Shown: in pieces, positions 34,450-45,303 of the stretch
How positions within the stretch are numbered: position 1 is the stretch's first letter
How the letters are laid out: each line of letters opens with the position of its first letter
Assembly (NCBI GenBank): GCA_025667525.1
Contig: CM046882.1
Location: 500,746,292-500,810,291 of the forward strand
Source of the DNA: Glebionis coronaria
Lineage: Eukaryota > Streptophyta > Magnoliopsida > Asterales > Asteraceae
Direction of reading: 5' to 3'
Length of the DNA: 64,000 nt
Notes under the pieces: generated by a model
The model's database searches: none
The model's input: the letters and a program-made list of their open reading frames with translations, nothing else
What the model was told of the DNA's origin: nothing
Made by a program: the position numbers and the translations under genes

Positions 34450-36413
34450 TGATAGGTGTGTAAACACCCATCTTTTCTACCACTTAATTACAATAATAAC
34501 CGGACCAAAACGTGTATTTTATGTCTTTTATGTCGGAATTATGCGTTGTTTGTGTTTTTGTTGTGATTTAGGATGAAAAGGTGAAAAATGGATAAAACAC
34601 GGACATTCACGGGCATTTATGGACTTTTATTGAAGAAAAGGATAAAAGATGAAGTCAAGAAGTCAAGAGTGCAAAAAGAACAGAAGTCCACGACCAATTC
34701 TGAAGATTTATCGAAGAAAAAGTCAAAAGACGGAAGTTTGTCAAAAGCCGAAGAATTCAAGTCTATTTTATTGAAGAATTAAAAGACGAGTTCGAAGAAA
34801 TCCCGAAGCCAAAAGTCCTTTAAGTCCAAGTTTAAAGAAGATTAGAAGAAAAGGACTAATGACGCAATTAATGAAGATTAATAAAAGAAGGGACTTAAGC
34901 TTGCAATTAAGAGAAAAGGGAAAGAGGGGAGGAAGCTTCCTTAATCCTCCCCTATATATAGTTTAGGATGTTTACATTTCACTTTTGTTGGCTAAGGTGA
35001 CAATTAGTCTTCCACCATTTAAATACTTGTCATTTACATTACTTGTCAATTTTAATTCATGTTATGCACCTTTATTACCATTTAATTCCAAGTAAGTTTC
35101 CATTTTAATTCTTGTCAAAGCTTTATTTTATCTTGTCAATCTCTTATCTACCCTTCTTATTCTTTGATTCATGTGTTTATGTTATGTTCATGTTTATGCT
35201 TTTATTTTGATCTTAATGGTTTTTAATTATTGTGGTTAAAGTTGTTTGATTTCATGTTTTTAATTGTTTGTTGATGTTTATTCATAGATTCGTTACTGTT
35301 TATTATTATCCGTGTGTTTGATTTTGGTTATTTTGTTATTTTTATCTGCTGCTACTGTTTTCCTTGTTCTTCGGGAAGTGTTTGCCTTGTTTCTGATCTT
35401 TCCAGGAAGAGTTCCGAGCCAAGGAAAGGACTGAAGTGTTCATTCGGAAGTCCAAACTTCCGGACTAAACTTGTTCATTCGGAAGTCTTAAACTTCCGAA
35501 CCAAGGCTTCATCCAGAACTCAAACTTCCGAACCAAGACTCTTCATTCGGAAGTCCAAAACTTCCGAACCAAACATACTCATTCGGAACTCCAAAGTTCC
35601 GAACCAAGGGTTTCATCCGGAACTTTTCAAAAGTTCCGAATCAACTTAAAGTTCCGAATCAAGGACCAAAGTTCCGAATAAAGGCTGTTCATTCGGAAGT
35701 CAGAAACTTCCGAGTCAAGGTTGTTCATTCGGAACTTCCATAAGTTCCGGATCAAGGGTAATCTTCCGAATCAAGGAGCTTCATTCGGAAACTTCCGAAT
35801 CAAGGGGTGACCAGAAACTTCCGAATCAAGGAAGAATTTACAAGTTCCGAATCAGCAAATTCCGAACGAAGCATTGTTTTGGATAAGTGACATATTCAGA
35901 CCAATTTGTTCCGGATCAAGGATTTTGGTGATACTCCAAGTGAAGAAGAATCATTTCAACCAAAGGTGACATTTAGGACGAGTGATTGTTCCAAACGAAG
36001 GTTTATTCCGAATGAGCTGTATTCAGGTTCTTATTAGCTTTTGTCTTTGATTTTTACTTTCAAGCTTTATTTTTCTTGCCTTTTTATTTAATTGAACTTT
36101 TAGATTATTTGCCTTAGTTTTAGTCGCACTTTAAGTTTGCCTTAGATAGATTTAAGTTTACGTAATTTTACTTTAGTGCCCTTTAATTTTAGTCACGTTT
36201 TTAAATACTTGCACTTTACTTTAATTAGACTTAGATTTACTTAAAGAGCACTTTTACTTTTAAGTCTTTGTATTTAAATTTAAAATCACCCAAAAATATT
36301 CCTTTTTCACCAAAGATCAACTAAGTCACACATAGGAGCCTAGATCAATTCGTTAAGATTCCGAGAACACGAACTTAATCTTTAATTTTTATACGGGCAA
36401 AAGCCACGTATCA
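34450..36413 (+). repeat. 5' LTR of Gypsy G
   Basis: TATA box CTATATATAG at about 34952-34961. The hairpin-type CGGAA/TTCCG array lies downstream of it at about 35405-35900, so it should be in the transcribed leader. A 64-codon frame near 34588 is present in both LTRs simply because they are near identical. Confidence 0.95.
35405..35900. repeat. CGGAA/TTCCG inverted-unit array 5 (LTR of G)
   Basis: Alternating ATTCGGAAGT and ACTTCCGAA words separated by 4-10 bases form consecutive small hairpins, for example TTCGGAAGTCC with AAACTTCCGGA at about 35444-35463. Later units are single TTCCGAATCAAGG words. Repeated as 42825-43320 in the 3' LTR. Confidence 0.88.
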
Positions 36414-36415
36414 AA

Positions 36416-36433
36416 TGGCGCCGCTGCCGGCTC
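36416..36433 (+). other. Primer binding site of Gypsy G (tRNA-Asp type)
   Basis: TGGCGCCGCTGCCGGCTC two bases after the LTR. Close to the TGGCGCCGTTGCCGGGGA site typical of plant Athila/Tat Gypsy elements. Confidence 0.85.
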
Positions 36434-36658
36434 TTTTCGTTAAGATCAACAGTTTTCTGTGCTAGACACGTTGCTTTTTGGGATCCGTTCACTTGTGAAC
36501 GTTATTTTTCTTGCCTAAAATTCAAAAATCATAAAAATTAAAAATTGATAAAAAACCATAAAAATTAAAAATTTCAAAAATCCAAAAAGATTTTATCTTT
36601 ATTGTATATATATATTGTTTTTGTATTTGGTTTTGTTTTCTTTTGCATATTCAGGTGT

Positions 36659-39600
36659 ATGCGTACTAGATCTTCTAATTATCAAGAGCCCGAGCCTCAA
36701 GAAGATTTAGATATGGCAGGTGTTAACAACAATAATCAACTACCACACCTTAATAATAACAACAATGCTCTTCCACAGCCCGATCTTCGGACCATGGAGG
36801 AACTTTGTCAACCAACAATGTTTGGACGAGGAGGACCGATTGCGCCGATGCAAATCAACGCTCCTGAGTTTTCGTTGAAGCACCACATGATTCAGCAAGT
36901 ACAAACAAACCCATTTAGAGGATTGCCTGATGATGATGCCAACAAACACCTCGACAAGTTCATTACAATCACCCAAAGCATGAAGTTGCCTGGTGCCACG
37001 ATGGATGTTCTCCGCCTACAACTCTTTCCACATACTTTATCGCATCATGCCGAGAAATGGTTTGATCGTCTCCCGAAGAATTCTATTCACACTTGGGATG
37101 ACATGACTCAACGCTTTCTTTCGCGCTACTTTCCACCATCCATGGTCACAAGCCTTCGCAATCAGATCAGCGGTTTCATGCAAGACCCTGATGAATCTCT
37201 TTTTGACGCTTGGGAGAGATATAATGTCTTGATCGATAGATGTCCAAACCACAACATGCTCCATGTGACCTTAATCGATACTTTCTACAACGGATTGACT
37301 TTTCGAGATCGTGATACGATCAATGCAGCCACCGGTGGCACATTCATGAAAAGGAGACCCGAGGAGTGTAGAGAGTTAATTGAAAACATGACTACTCATC
37401 ATAAGAACTGGGATTCCTCTGCTTCTTCTAGAAACAACACGAGAGTCAATGTTTCTTCTACCTCAGCAAACCCTGAGATGACCGAACTCACCCGCATGAT
37501 GGCCGAAATGAGCAAAAGTATTACGCTTCTCGCTTCAAACCAACAACAACAACAAGTTAAAGCGGTTGCTAATCCTTGTGAAACATGTGGCGGTCCTCAC
37601 TCATACACCGATTGTCCTTCGACACAAGGAAATCCGGAAAATGTGTATGCAGCTTACGGTAATTATTCACCGGAAAATTACCAAGCTAGACAACAAGGGG
37701 ATAGAAATCTGCTGAGCTACCGTTCAAACAATTACCTTTCACCCGGTTTTTCTCCTCAAAACCAAAACCCCGCCAACAACTACAATAGAAGCAACCAAAT
37801 CCCACCTCGTGCTTCTAACCCTTATCAACCACCCACCCAACAACACCCACCCATTAATCCCGATGTTGACACAATCATGAGAACTCAAGGTGAGCAAATC
37901 AAGAATCTACAGAGCCAAATAATCAATTTGAAAGGAGATATCTTCAAGCAAGGTAATGACATCAGAACCGAGGTTCGTGAAAACCTTCAATCCTCCTTCA
38001 TCACTCAAACAACTGAATTAAAGAATCTGTTGGCTAGTTTCTTGCCCGAAGCTCAACCTTCTTCTTCTTTGGGTTCTCTACCTTCAAACACCGTCACTAA
38101 TCCGCGAGCTAATGTGAGTGCTATAACTACGCGTAGTGGACTTACCATTGTCGATCCACCTACCCCACCACCATCATCTACACCTCCTCCACCACCATGT
38201 ATCCCGACTCCTCCTACACCTAGTAGTAGTATACCATTACCGTCTCCGCCTCGTCATGACGATGTATCTCAGAAAGACCCTTCAACATCACAACCTTCAC
38301 CAACTACACCTTCACCTAACCCTTATCAACCCAGAATCCCATACCCTTCTCGCATAGGCAAGACCAACGAGCTAACCAAGAATGACTGTCAAGTATCGAA
38401 ATACGTGGATATGCTATCTAAAATGACCATCAACATTAGCCTTGTTGAAGCACTTTGCCACATGCCGAAATTTGTCAAAGCATTCAAGGAATTGCTTAGC
38501 AAGAAGGAGAAACTGATTGAACTCGCCAACACACGATTAAATGAAAACTGCTCTGCAGTTCTTCCTAGAGAACTTCCGGAAAAACTTGGAGATCCCGGTC
38601 GTTTTGTGTTGCCTTGCGTGTTCAACAAAACTGAAGAATTTACTGCCCTTGCTGATCTCGGGGCTAGTATTAATTTGATGCCACTGAGTGTTTGGAAAAC
38701 ACTATCATTGCCCGACCTCATTCCAACAAAGATGACTCTCGAACTTGCAAACCGCACTCTCGCTTACCCCGTTGGTATAGCCGAAGACGTGTTCATCAAA
38801 GTTGGCACATTTACTTTCCCGGTAGATTTTGTCGTAGTTGATTATGAAATGGACCCTCGTATTCCTTTAATACTTGGTCGGCCATTTTTGAGAACCGGAC
38901 GTGCTTTAGTAGATGTGGCCGAAGGTGAGTTAATCTTACGAGTCGGGGATGATTCTAAAGTTTTTAAAATGGGGAAGCTTACAGGCAAATCTTTTGGAGG
39001 CCGAGAATCAGTGAATATGATAAATGTGCTCAATAACTTTACCGTCTATGACAATCCTCTATTCGAGTCTTCCACTGACAATCCACTCTTTGAAGATAAT
39101 GTGGATGATTCTCTCCCTACTTTGGACGCTTCTCCCATTTATGATTCTCAACCGGTCTTCGATGCTTATGATGATGATGATTCTAGCTCAGATTCGGATG
39201 ATTTTGATTCTACTTCTGAGTATCCCGAGCTGCCCACTTTCGATGATTTCGATGAGGCTGATACTCTATCGAGCGATTCTTCACATGATGAAGATCCTCC
39301 ACCATCACTCGATCCTACTTTGGACGATTATTCATTTGAGGAAGATTTCTCTGAATTTCTCAACACATACTTCCCTCATGAGAGTGATGCTCCTCCTTTG
39401 GACTTTGAAGATTATCGTCTTGATCCTACTTTGGATTTGAAGAGCATTTTGTCAAGGGAGAAGAAACCGGTTGACACCAAAATCCGTTGCACGTATGATT
39501 TGACACCTCTTTGTCCCACTTCTGAGGACGAGGTTGTGCTTCTTTGCGGATCTTCTTCACACTCGGCTGAGCCTGAGTGCTATTTTCCCTTGAAGGAAAA

Positions 39601-39853
39601 GGTGTTCGATCCCGGTATTGAAGTCTTTAAGCCATCTCAGTCTCCACCTGATGAAATAAAAGGAAAAATCTTTGGACCCATTGAAGACATGCTTGCACCG
39701 CACCATACTTGCTTCTACTGTGCTCCATCACTGCTTAAGGGAACCTTGCCACTTCTCTTTTGGCTTGCCTTGTTCGCCTTAAGCTCTTGCTTATTGATGG
39801 ATGAAAACTATGTCTTTGATCCTGGTGGATTTGTTTCATGCTACTTCCGTTGA
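36659..39853 (+). CDS. Gypsy G Gag-protease with acidic C-terminus and terminal hydrophobic segment
   Basis: The ATG at 36659 (MRTRSS) is preferred over an in-frame upstream ATG because it follows a strong splice acceptor, a T-rich tract then CATATTCAG|GTGT. The product is about 1064 residues. The retrotransposon Gag domain covers about 100-235, a zinc knuckle CETCGGPHSYTDC starts near 307, a Pro-rich linker follows at about 500-560, and the protease ALADLGASINLMP has its catalytic Asp near 666. Beyond the protease there is no reverse transcriptase. Instead comes a strongly Asp/Ser/Pro-rich region (about 790-930) with repeated PTLD units and, near 1024-1047, a hydrophobic stretch LPLLFWLALFALSSCLL that could cross a membrane. 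The stop is at 39853. Confidence 0.9.
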   Translation: MRTRSSNYQEPEPQEDLDMAGVNNNNQLPHLNNNNNALPQPDLRTMEELCQPTMFGRGGPIAPMQINAPEFSLKHHMIQQVQTNPFRGLPDDDANKHLDKFITITQSMKLPGATMDVLRLQLFPHTLSHHAEKWFDRLPKNSIHTWDDMTQRFLSRYFPPSMVTSLRNQISGFMQDPDESLFDAWERYNVLIDRCPNHNMLHVTLIDTFYNGLTFRDRDTINAATGGTFMKRRPEECRELIENMTTHHKNWDSSASSRNNTRVNVSSTSANPEMTELTRMMAEMSKSITLLASNQQQQQVKAVANPCETCGGPHSYTDCPSTQGNPENVYAAYGNYSPENYQARQQGDRNLLSYRSNNYLSPGFSPQNQNPANNYNRSNQIPPRASNPYQPPTQQHPPINPDVDTIMRTQGEQIKNLQSQIINLKGDIFKQGNDIRTEVRENLQSSFITQTTELKNLLASFLPEAQPSSSLGSLPSNTVTNPRANVSAITTRSGLTIVDPPTPPPSSTPPPPPCIPTPPTPSSSIPLPSPPRHDDVSQKDPSTSQPSPTTPSPNPYQPRIPYPSRIGKTNELTKNDCQVSKYVDMLSKMTINISLVEALCHMPKFVKAFKELLSKKEKLIELANTRLNENCSAVLPRELPEKLGDPGRFVLPCVFNKTEEFTALADLGASINLMPLSVWKTLSLPDLIPTKMTLELANRTLAYPVGIAEDVFIKVGTFTFPVDFVVVDYEMDPRIPLILGRPFLRTGRALVDVAEGELILRVGDDSKVFKMGKLTGKSFGGRESVNMINVLNNFTVYDNPLFESSTDNPLFEDNVDDSLPTLDASPIYDSQPVFDAYDDDDSSSDSDDFDSTSEYPELPTFDDFDEADTLSSDSSHDEDPPPSLDPTLDDYSFEEDFSEFLNTYFPHESDAPPLDFEDYRLDPTLDLKSILSREKKPVDTKIRCTYDLTPLCPTSEDEVVLLCGSSSHSAEPECYFPLKEKVFDPGIEVFKPSQSPPDEIKGKIFGPIEDMLAPHHTCFYCAPSLLKGTLPLLFWLALFALSSCLLMDENYVFDPGGFVSCYFR

Positions 39854-41869
39854 TGATCAAGGTCGAGTCAGGCTCACGACTCGGTTAACAAAAATCAAGC
39901 GCTTCTTGGGAGGCAACCCATGTATCTATCTTTCCGCTTTCTTTACCATAAGTGTAGGGGGGACCCTTTGGCTTGCTATTTCCTCTCCTCACTTCTTAAT
40001 CAGGGATTCGAGCTTCAATGACCCACTCTTGATGATTCTTGACGACCCGTGATTCCGTGTTCTACTTCTTCCCGGTTCTATCCTAAACTCTTTTCGATTC
40101 ACTTTTTTATATTTTCTCAATATTAAAATAGGAATCTCTGTAGTTGTCTTTTCCTTAGCGAGATTTAAACAACGTGCACAATGTCCTAAGTGTAGGGGAG
40201 CTTACTCCCACATGCTTAAACATTGAGGACAATGTTTATCTTAAGTGTAGGGGGGACTTCTATCGAAGTTAAGTTGTCTTTTCCTTGTATTTGTCCTCAT
40301 TTTAACCGGAAAATCAATTTTTCGACATTTTTCAAAATTTTTGATCTATTTTGGCCTATTAGTTTTTCCCTTTGTATAATTATTTTCTTTCTTTGCTAGA
40401 ATAAATCTTTGAATAAGTGGTTTTAATGTTCAAACGTTGTGAATCTTTTGACTTAATCCGAGTTTACTCTAGCTAGTATCCTTAACGTGTTTAAGTCAAG
40501 TTTTGCTAGGCTTTTATATAGGGAACTATAAAACGCGAAAGTCTTAACTCTCACGGGTTAAGAACAAGAACTTTTCGCAAGTTCCTATAATTGATCCTAG
40601 AGAGTCGTTTATCAAGGGAACTTTAAAATGCGATTTCTAAACTTGAAAAAGTCTAAGAATTTGCAAGATCCTATAGGCGACTCGAAAACCCAAAACTTTG
40701 ATTTAATAGGCTAAGTGTCCACGAGTCTCATTACTTGAGATTTTAAACTGTGGAGAACGAGAGATGATAGAGCCAATTATAAGTTCGGTATTCTTTCATG
40801 AATTTATGTGAGTTAATTATAAGCCTATTCTCCCATCGCTTGCTAATAATTTATTTGCTAATAAATAAGGTTGTACGATTTGAAAAGTTACTTAGCTTCT
40901 AGCCCCAGATCGTTTAAAAGTTGCTCGGTAATGACGAGAGTTCATAGCCAAGGCATAACTTATGAAGCGGGGCGCGAAGATTGGCGAGTCCAAAAAGGCC
41001 CTAACAAGGCATGAGGGCTGTGTTTTGTTGCTAAAGATCCAAAGTGATGTGAAGAATCATTTATCGAAAATCAATATGAAGGATCGAGACACACGACGTA
41101 AAGCAAACTCCCCAAAAGTCATGGATAAGTGTATCCAAAAAGACCCTAACAAGGTATGAGGATAAATAGATCCAAGTCATAAAAGGAGGCGGATCGTTGT
41201 ATAGCAAAGTCCAAAATAAAGATTGGAGAAAAATGAAGAAGTCGTGGTCCAAGTATGAATCTCTCAAAACTTCAAGTGAAGAATTCTTATTATGAAGAGA
41301 AGACCATTATTTCATCAACGTCTCTCAAGATTTGAAGTATGAAGTCGCTGCCAAATATCGGTCCGAGAAAGGTCTCAAATCGCGAAGCGAGTTATGCCAA
41401 GATATGAACTTTTTGATATCCCGAGAAGCAGTTTTAAAAGATTTGGTCCTTTAGCTAACTATCGATTAAATCGTGCACTTTATTTTCAGACTAAATAAAT
41501 ATCGAAATAAGTCAAATAATGCATCTTCGTGATCATTCAAGACAAATAATAAAATATAAGAGATACCCATAGGAATAAGGGAGTCTAAGTGAGTAATTGG
41601 CCCACATGAGTTCGTGTTAGTTTACTAACTTATAATAACAATGATCTCGTTTTTAAGCTTGGTTTGGAGAAAGTGAAAACTTGAGGATGATGATTATTCA
41701 TAACATTTCCAAAACCCAAGGTATGCTTTTGATTTCTTTATTTTGAATGTCTTTAATTTTCTATCTCTTTAATAAAGGCCAACGTGGATTGATTATGATG
41801 AAAAATGTAATCTTGCTTTGTAACTAATGCATTGCATGAGGACATTGCAATGGTCAAGTGTAGGGGATT
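39854..41869 (+). other. Non-coding 3' interior of Gypsy G with repeated polypurine motifs
   Basis: No gene seen. It contains the small hairpin TTGGGAGGCAACCCA (about 39908-39922), a motif that I recall after gag in Athila-like elements. There are four AAGTGTAGGGG motifs (about 39949, 40188, 40241 and 41857). The last one directly precedes the 3' LTR and is the functional polypurine tract; the others look like duplicates. The remainder is AT-rich with short frames only. Confidence 0.7.
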
Positions 41870-43833
41870 TGATAGGTGTGTAAACACCCATCTTTTCTAC
41901 CACTTAATTACAATAATAACCGGACCAAAACGTGTATTTTATGTCTTTTATGTCGGAATTATGCGTGGTTTGTATTTTTGTTGTGATTTAGGATGAAAAG
42001 GTGAAAAATGGATAAAACACGGACATTCACGGGTATTTATGGACTTTTATTGAAGAAAAGGATAAAAGACGAAGTCAAGAAGTCAAGAGTGCAAAAAGAA
42101 CAGAAGTCCACGACCAATTCTGAAGATTTATCGAAGAAAAAGTCAAAAGACGGAAGTTTGTCAAAAGCCGAAGAATTCAAGTCTATTTTATTGAAGAATT
42201 AAAAGACGAGTTCGAAGAAATCCCGAAGCCAAAAGTCCTTTAAGTCCAAGTTTAAAGAAGATTAGAAGAAAAGGACTAATGACGCAATTAATGAAGATTA
42301 ATAAAAGAAGGGACTTAAGCTTGCAATTAAGAGAAAAGGGAAAGAGGGGAGGAAGCTTCCTTAATCCTCCCCTATATATAGTTTAGGATGTTTACATTTC
42401 ACTTTTGTTGGCTAAGGTGACAATTAGTCTTCCACCATTTAAATACTTGTCATTTACATTACTTGTCAATTTTAATTCATGTTATGCACCTTTATTACCA
42501 TTTAATTCCAAGTAAGTTTCCATTTTAATTCTTGTCAAAGCTTTATTTTATCTTGTCAATCTCTTATCTACCCTTCTTATTCTTTGATTCATGTGTTTAT
42601 GTTATGTTCATGTTTATGCTTTTATTTTGATCTTAATGGTTTTTAATTATTGTGGTTAAAGTTGTTTGATTTCATGTTTTTAATCGTTTGTTGATGTTTA
42701 TTCATAGATTCGTTACTGTTTATTATTATCCGTGTGTTTGATTTTGGTTATTTTGTTATTTTTATCTGCTGCTACTGTTTTCCTTGTTCTTCGGGAAGTG
42801 TTTGCCTTGTTTCTGATCTTTCCAGGAAGAGTTCCGAGCCAAGGAAAGGACTGAAGTGTTCATTCGGAAGTCCAAACTTCCGGACCAAACTTGTTCATTC
42901 GGAAGTCTTAAACTTCCGAACCAAGGCTTCATCCGGAACTCAAACTTCCGAACCAAGACTCTTCATTCGGAAGTCCAAAACTTCCGAACCAAACATACTC
43001 ATTCGGAACTCCAAAGTTCCGAACCAAGGGTTTCATCCGGAACTTTTCAAAAGTTCCGAATCAACTTAAAGTTCCGAATCAAGGACCAAAGTTCCGAATA
43101 AAGGCTGTTCATTCGGAAGTCAGAAACTTCCGAGTCAAGGTTGTTCATTCGGAACTTCCATAAGTTCCGGATCAAGGGTAATCTTCTGAATCAAGGAGCT
43201 TCATTCGGAAACTTCCGAATCAAGGGGTGACCAGAAACATCCGAATCAAGGAAGAATTTACAAGTTCCGAATCAGCAAATTCCGAACGAAGCATTGTTTT
43301 GGATAAGTGACATATTCAGACCAATTTGTTCCGGATCAAGGATTTTTGTGATATTCCAAGTGAAGAAGAATCATTTCAACCAAAGGTGACATTTAGGACG
43401 AGTGATTGTTCCAAACGAAGGTTTATTCCGAATGAGCTGTATTCAGGTTCTTATTAGCTTTTGTCTTTGATTTTTACTTTCAAGCTTTATTTTTCTTGCC
43501 TTTTTATTTAATTGCACTTTTAGATTATTTGCCTTAGTTTTAGTCGCACTTTAAGTTTGCCTTAGATAGATTTAAGTTTACGTGATTTTACTTTAGTGCC
43601 CTTTAATTTTAGTCACGTTTTTAAATACTTGCACTTTACTTTAATTAGACTTAGATTTACTTAAAGAGCACTTTTACTTTTAAGTCTTTGTATTTAAATT
43701 TAAAATCACCCAAAAATATTCCTTTTTCACCAAAGATCAACTAAGTCACACATAGGAGCCTAGATCAATTCGTTAAGATTCCGAGAACATGAACTTAATC
43801 TTTAATTTTTATACGGGCAAAATCCACGTATCA
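41870..43833 (+). repeat. 3' LTR of Gypsy G
   Basis: Same length as the 5' LTR and about 99 percent identical. Preceded by the polypurine tract CAAGTGTAGGGGATT and followed by CTCAT. The array is at about 42825-43320. Confidence 0.95.
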
Positions 43834-45303
43834 CTCATTTTAAGTTTATCTTGCCTTAACAGTCCCTACAAAACTGCTTATTCAGATTAGAACACCCAAC
43901 TTGTTTTGATCATATCTCACTCATTATATTGATTCCATTGCATGGCCAACTCTCACATGTGTATAGCATCTTGTACTTACTGTAAATGGATCATACTATG
44001 CAATTTTATCAGTTCAAGTTTTAGTTATATACTGTTTTTATACAGCCAACTAAATAAGCATGATTTTAGCCTTATTTCTCATGGTTATTAACATTTTTAA
44101 GCATATTTATCAACACTTGATCCCCACACAATATTTTTATCATCATATATACATCATATACATATACAAAAATAAAGAAAATACATTTGTTCTTTACAAA
44201 AATAACAAGAGAAAATAGAGAGGATGATCTTCTTTACCAACCAAGTGTATTTCTTGTTTTTGGAAGACAAGAACTTGATGAACACCACAAGTAACTCCAA
44301 GATCATCAAACACCAAGAACAATAGTTGAGAAATCAGCCCTAGGACACAAGCAAATCACCTCCAATGTTGTTAATATGGCCACCAAATGATCAAGGCTTC
44401 AAGATAACTCCATGATAGAGCTAGTTAACATGTATTTCATGGCTAGAAAAGATCAAAAGGGGTGTTTGTAGCTTCAATATGGATGGCAAGGGTGAAGTGG
44501 TTGAGAGGATTTGAGAGAGTTTTGCATGTAAGTAAATGGTATGTGTGAAAGTTGATAGTGGTTTTGAGTTAGTGGGAAAGAACTAAGCTTAAGGTGTAAG
44601 CTTTGCTTACACTTGTAAGTGTTTAGCTAACATGATGCCACATATAGTTGTGGTGTCATGTTGGTGCCATCCAAGCTAGCTAGTGGGGTGGGACAATGTA
44701 TTTTTTCCCATCTCACTAGTTTACGGGTATTCCTCGATTCTAGTTTTCTCGATTTGCGTGCCCTCGGGTCGTTTTACGAAAAACGTTTTTATAAATTATG
44801 AATCAACGTCACAAAACGAATCCAATAAAAATTGTCTCATCAAAAACGGAGTTCAAAAACGTAAATACGTAATCCTAAGGTTTCCGGTTTAGTCGTAAAG
44901 GACGCTAAATTCGTAAATTGTGAGTTCGTCAACCAACACAAAAATAAGTTTCAAAATATTATACGAGAAAATATTTTACTACCTGAAAATGTTAGATTGT
45001 ACTTTTTAAAAGTTTAAACGCACACGAAAAATAATAACATAACGACTCGATACGTAATTGAAACGATATCGTCGAAAGTATTAAATATCGAAACTATCGA
45101 TAATAAAATATAAAATTTTTGGCATCCGTCGGTATCGCGATCACTAGTAGTCCTCGTTGCTCGTCAAAATATTAAAATATAATATTTAATATCGGTTTCA
45201 ACTTAAACCGTTAAACATAATAATATTTAACGTTATAAAATACTTCAAAATAATTGAAAATAGAATTAAATTATGACCTTATTTTTACGGGTTTTACATG
45301 TTC

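Larger units (their letters stand above)
34450..43833 (+). mobile_element. Complete Gypsy-type LTR retrotransposon G (gag-protease only)
   Basis: Two 1964-bp LTRs (34450-36413 and 41870-43833) start TGATAGGTGTG and end ACGTATCA. The element is flanked by the 5-bp duplication CTCAT (34445-34449 and 43834-43838). The primer site matches tRNA-Asp as in Athila/Tat elements. The 5.46-kb interior holds one gag-protease ORF and about 2 kb without coding. Reverse transcriptase, integrase and RNase H are absent, so it must borrow them. I counted about 15 substitutions and no indels between LTRs (about 0.8 percent), so insertion was recent. Confidence 0.95.
32668..45298 (-). repeat. LTR of element Z, split by Gypsy G
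   Basis: The LTR runs on the minus strand from TGTAAAACCCGTAAAAATAAGG (45298) to the region ending GGGGGTGTTA next to the primer site (about 32668). Removing G and one CTCAT copy leaves about 3.2 kb. The two parts are 32668-34449 and 43839-45298. The partner LTR is not in the window. Boundaries at the primer-site end are approximate by a few bases. Confidence 0.6.

Noticed and set aside
34588..34782. 64-codon Lys-rich ORF present identically in both Gypsy LTRs
   Set aside because: Conservation is explained by the young, near-identical LTRs; no independent evidence of coding.
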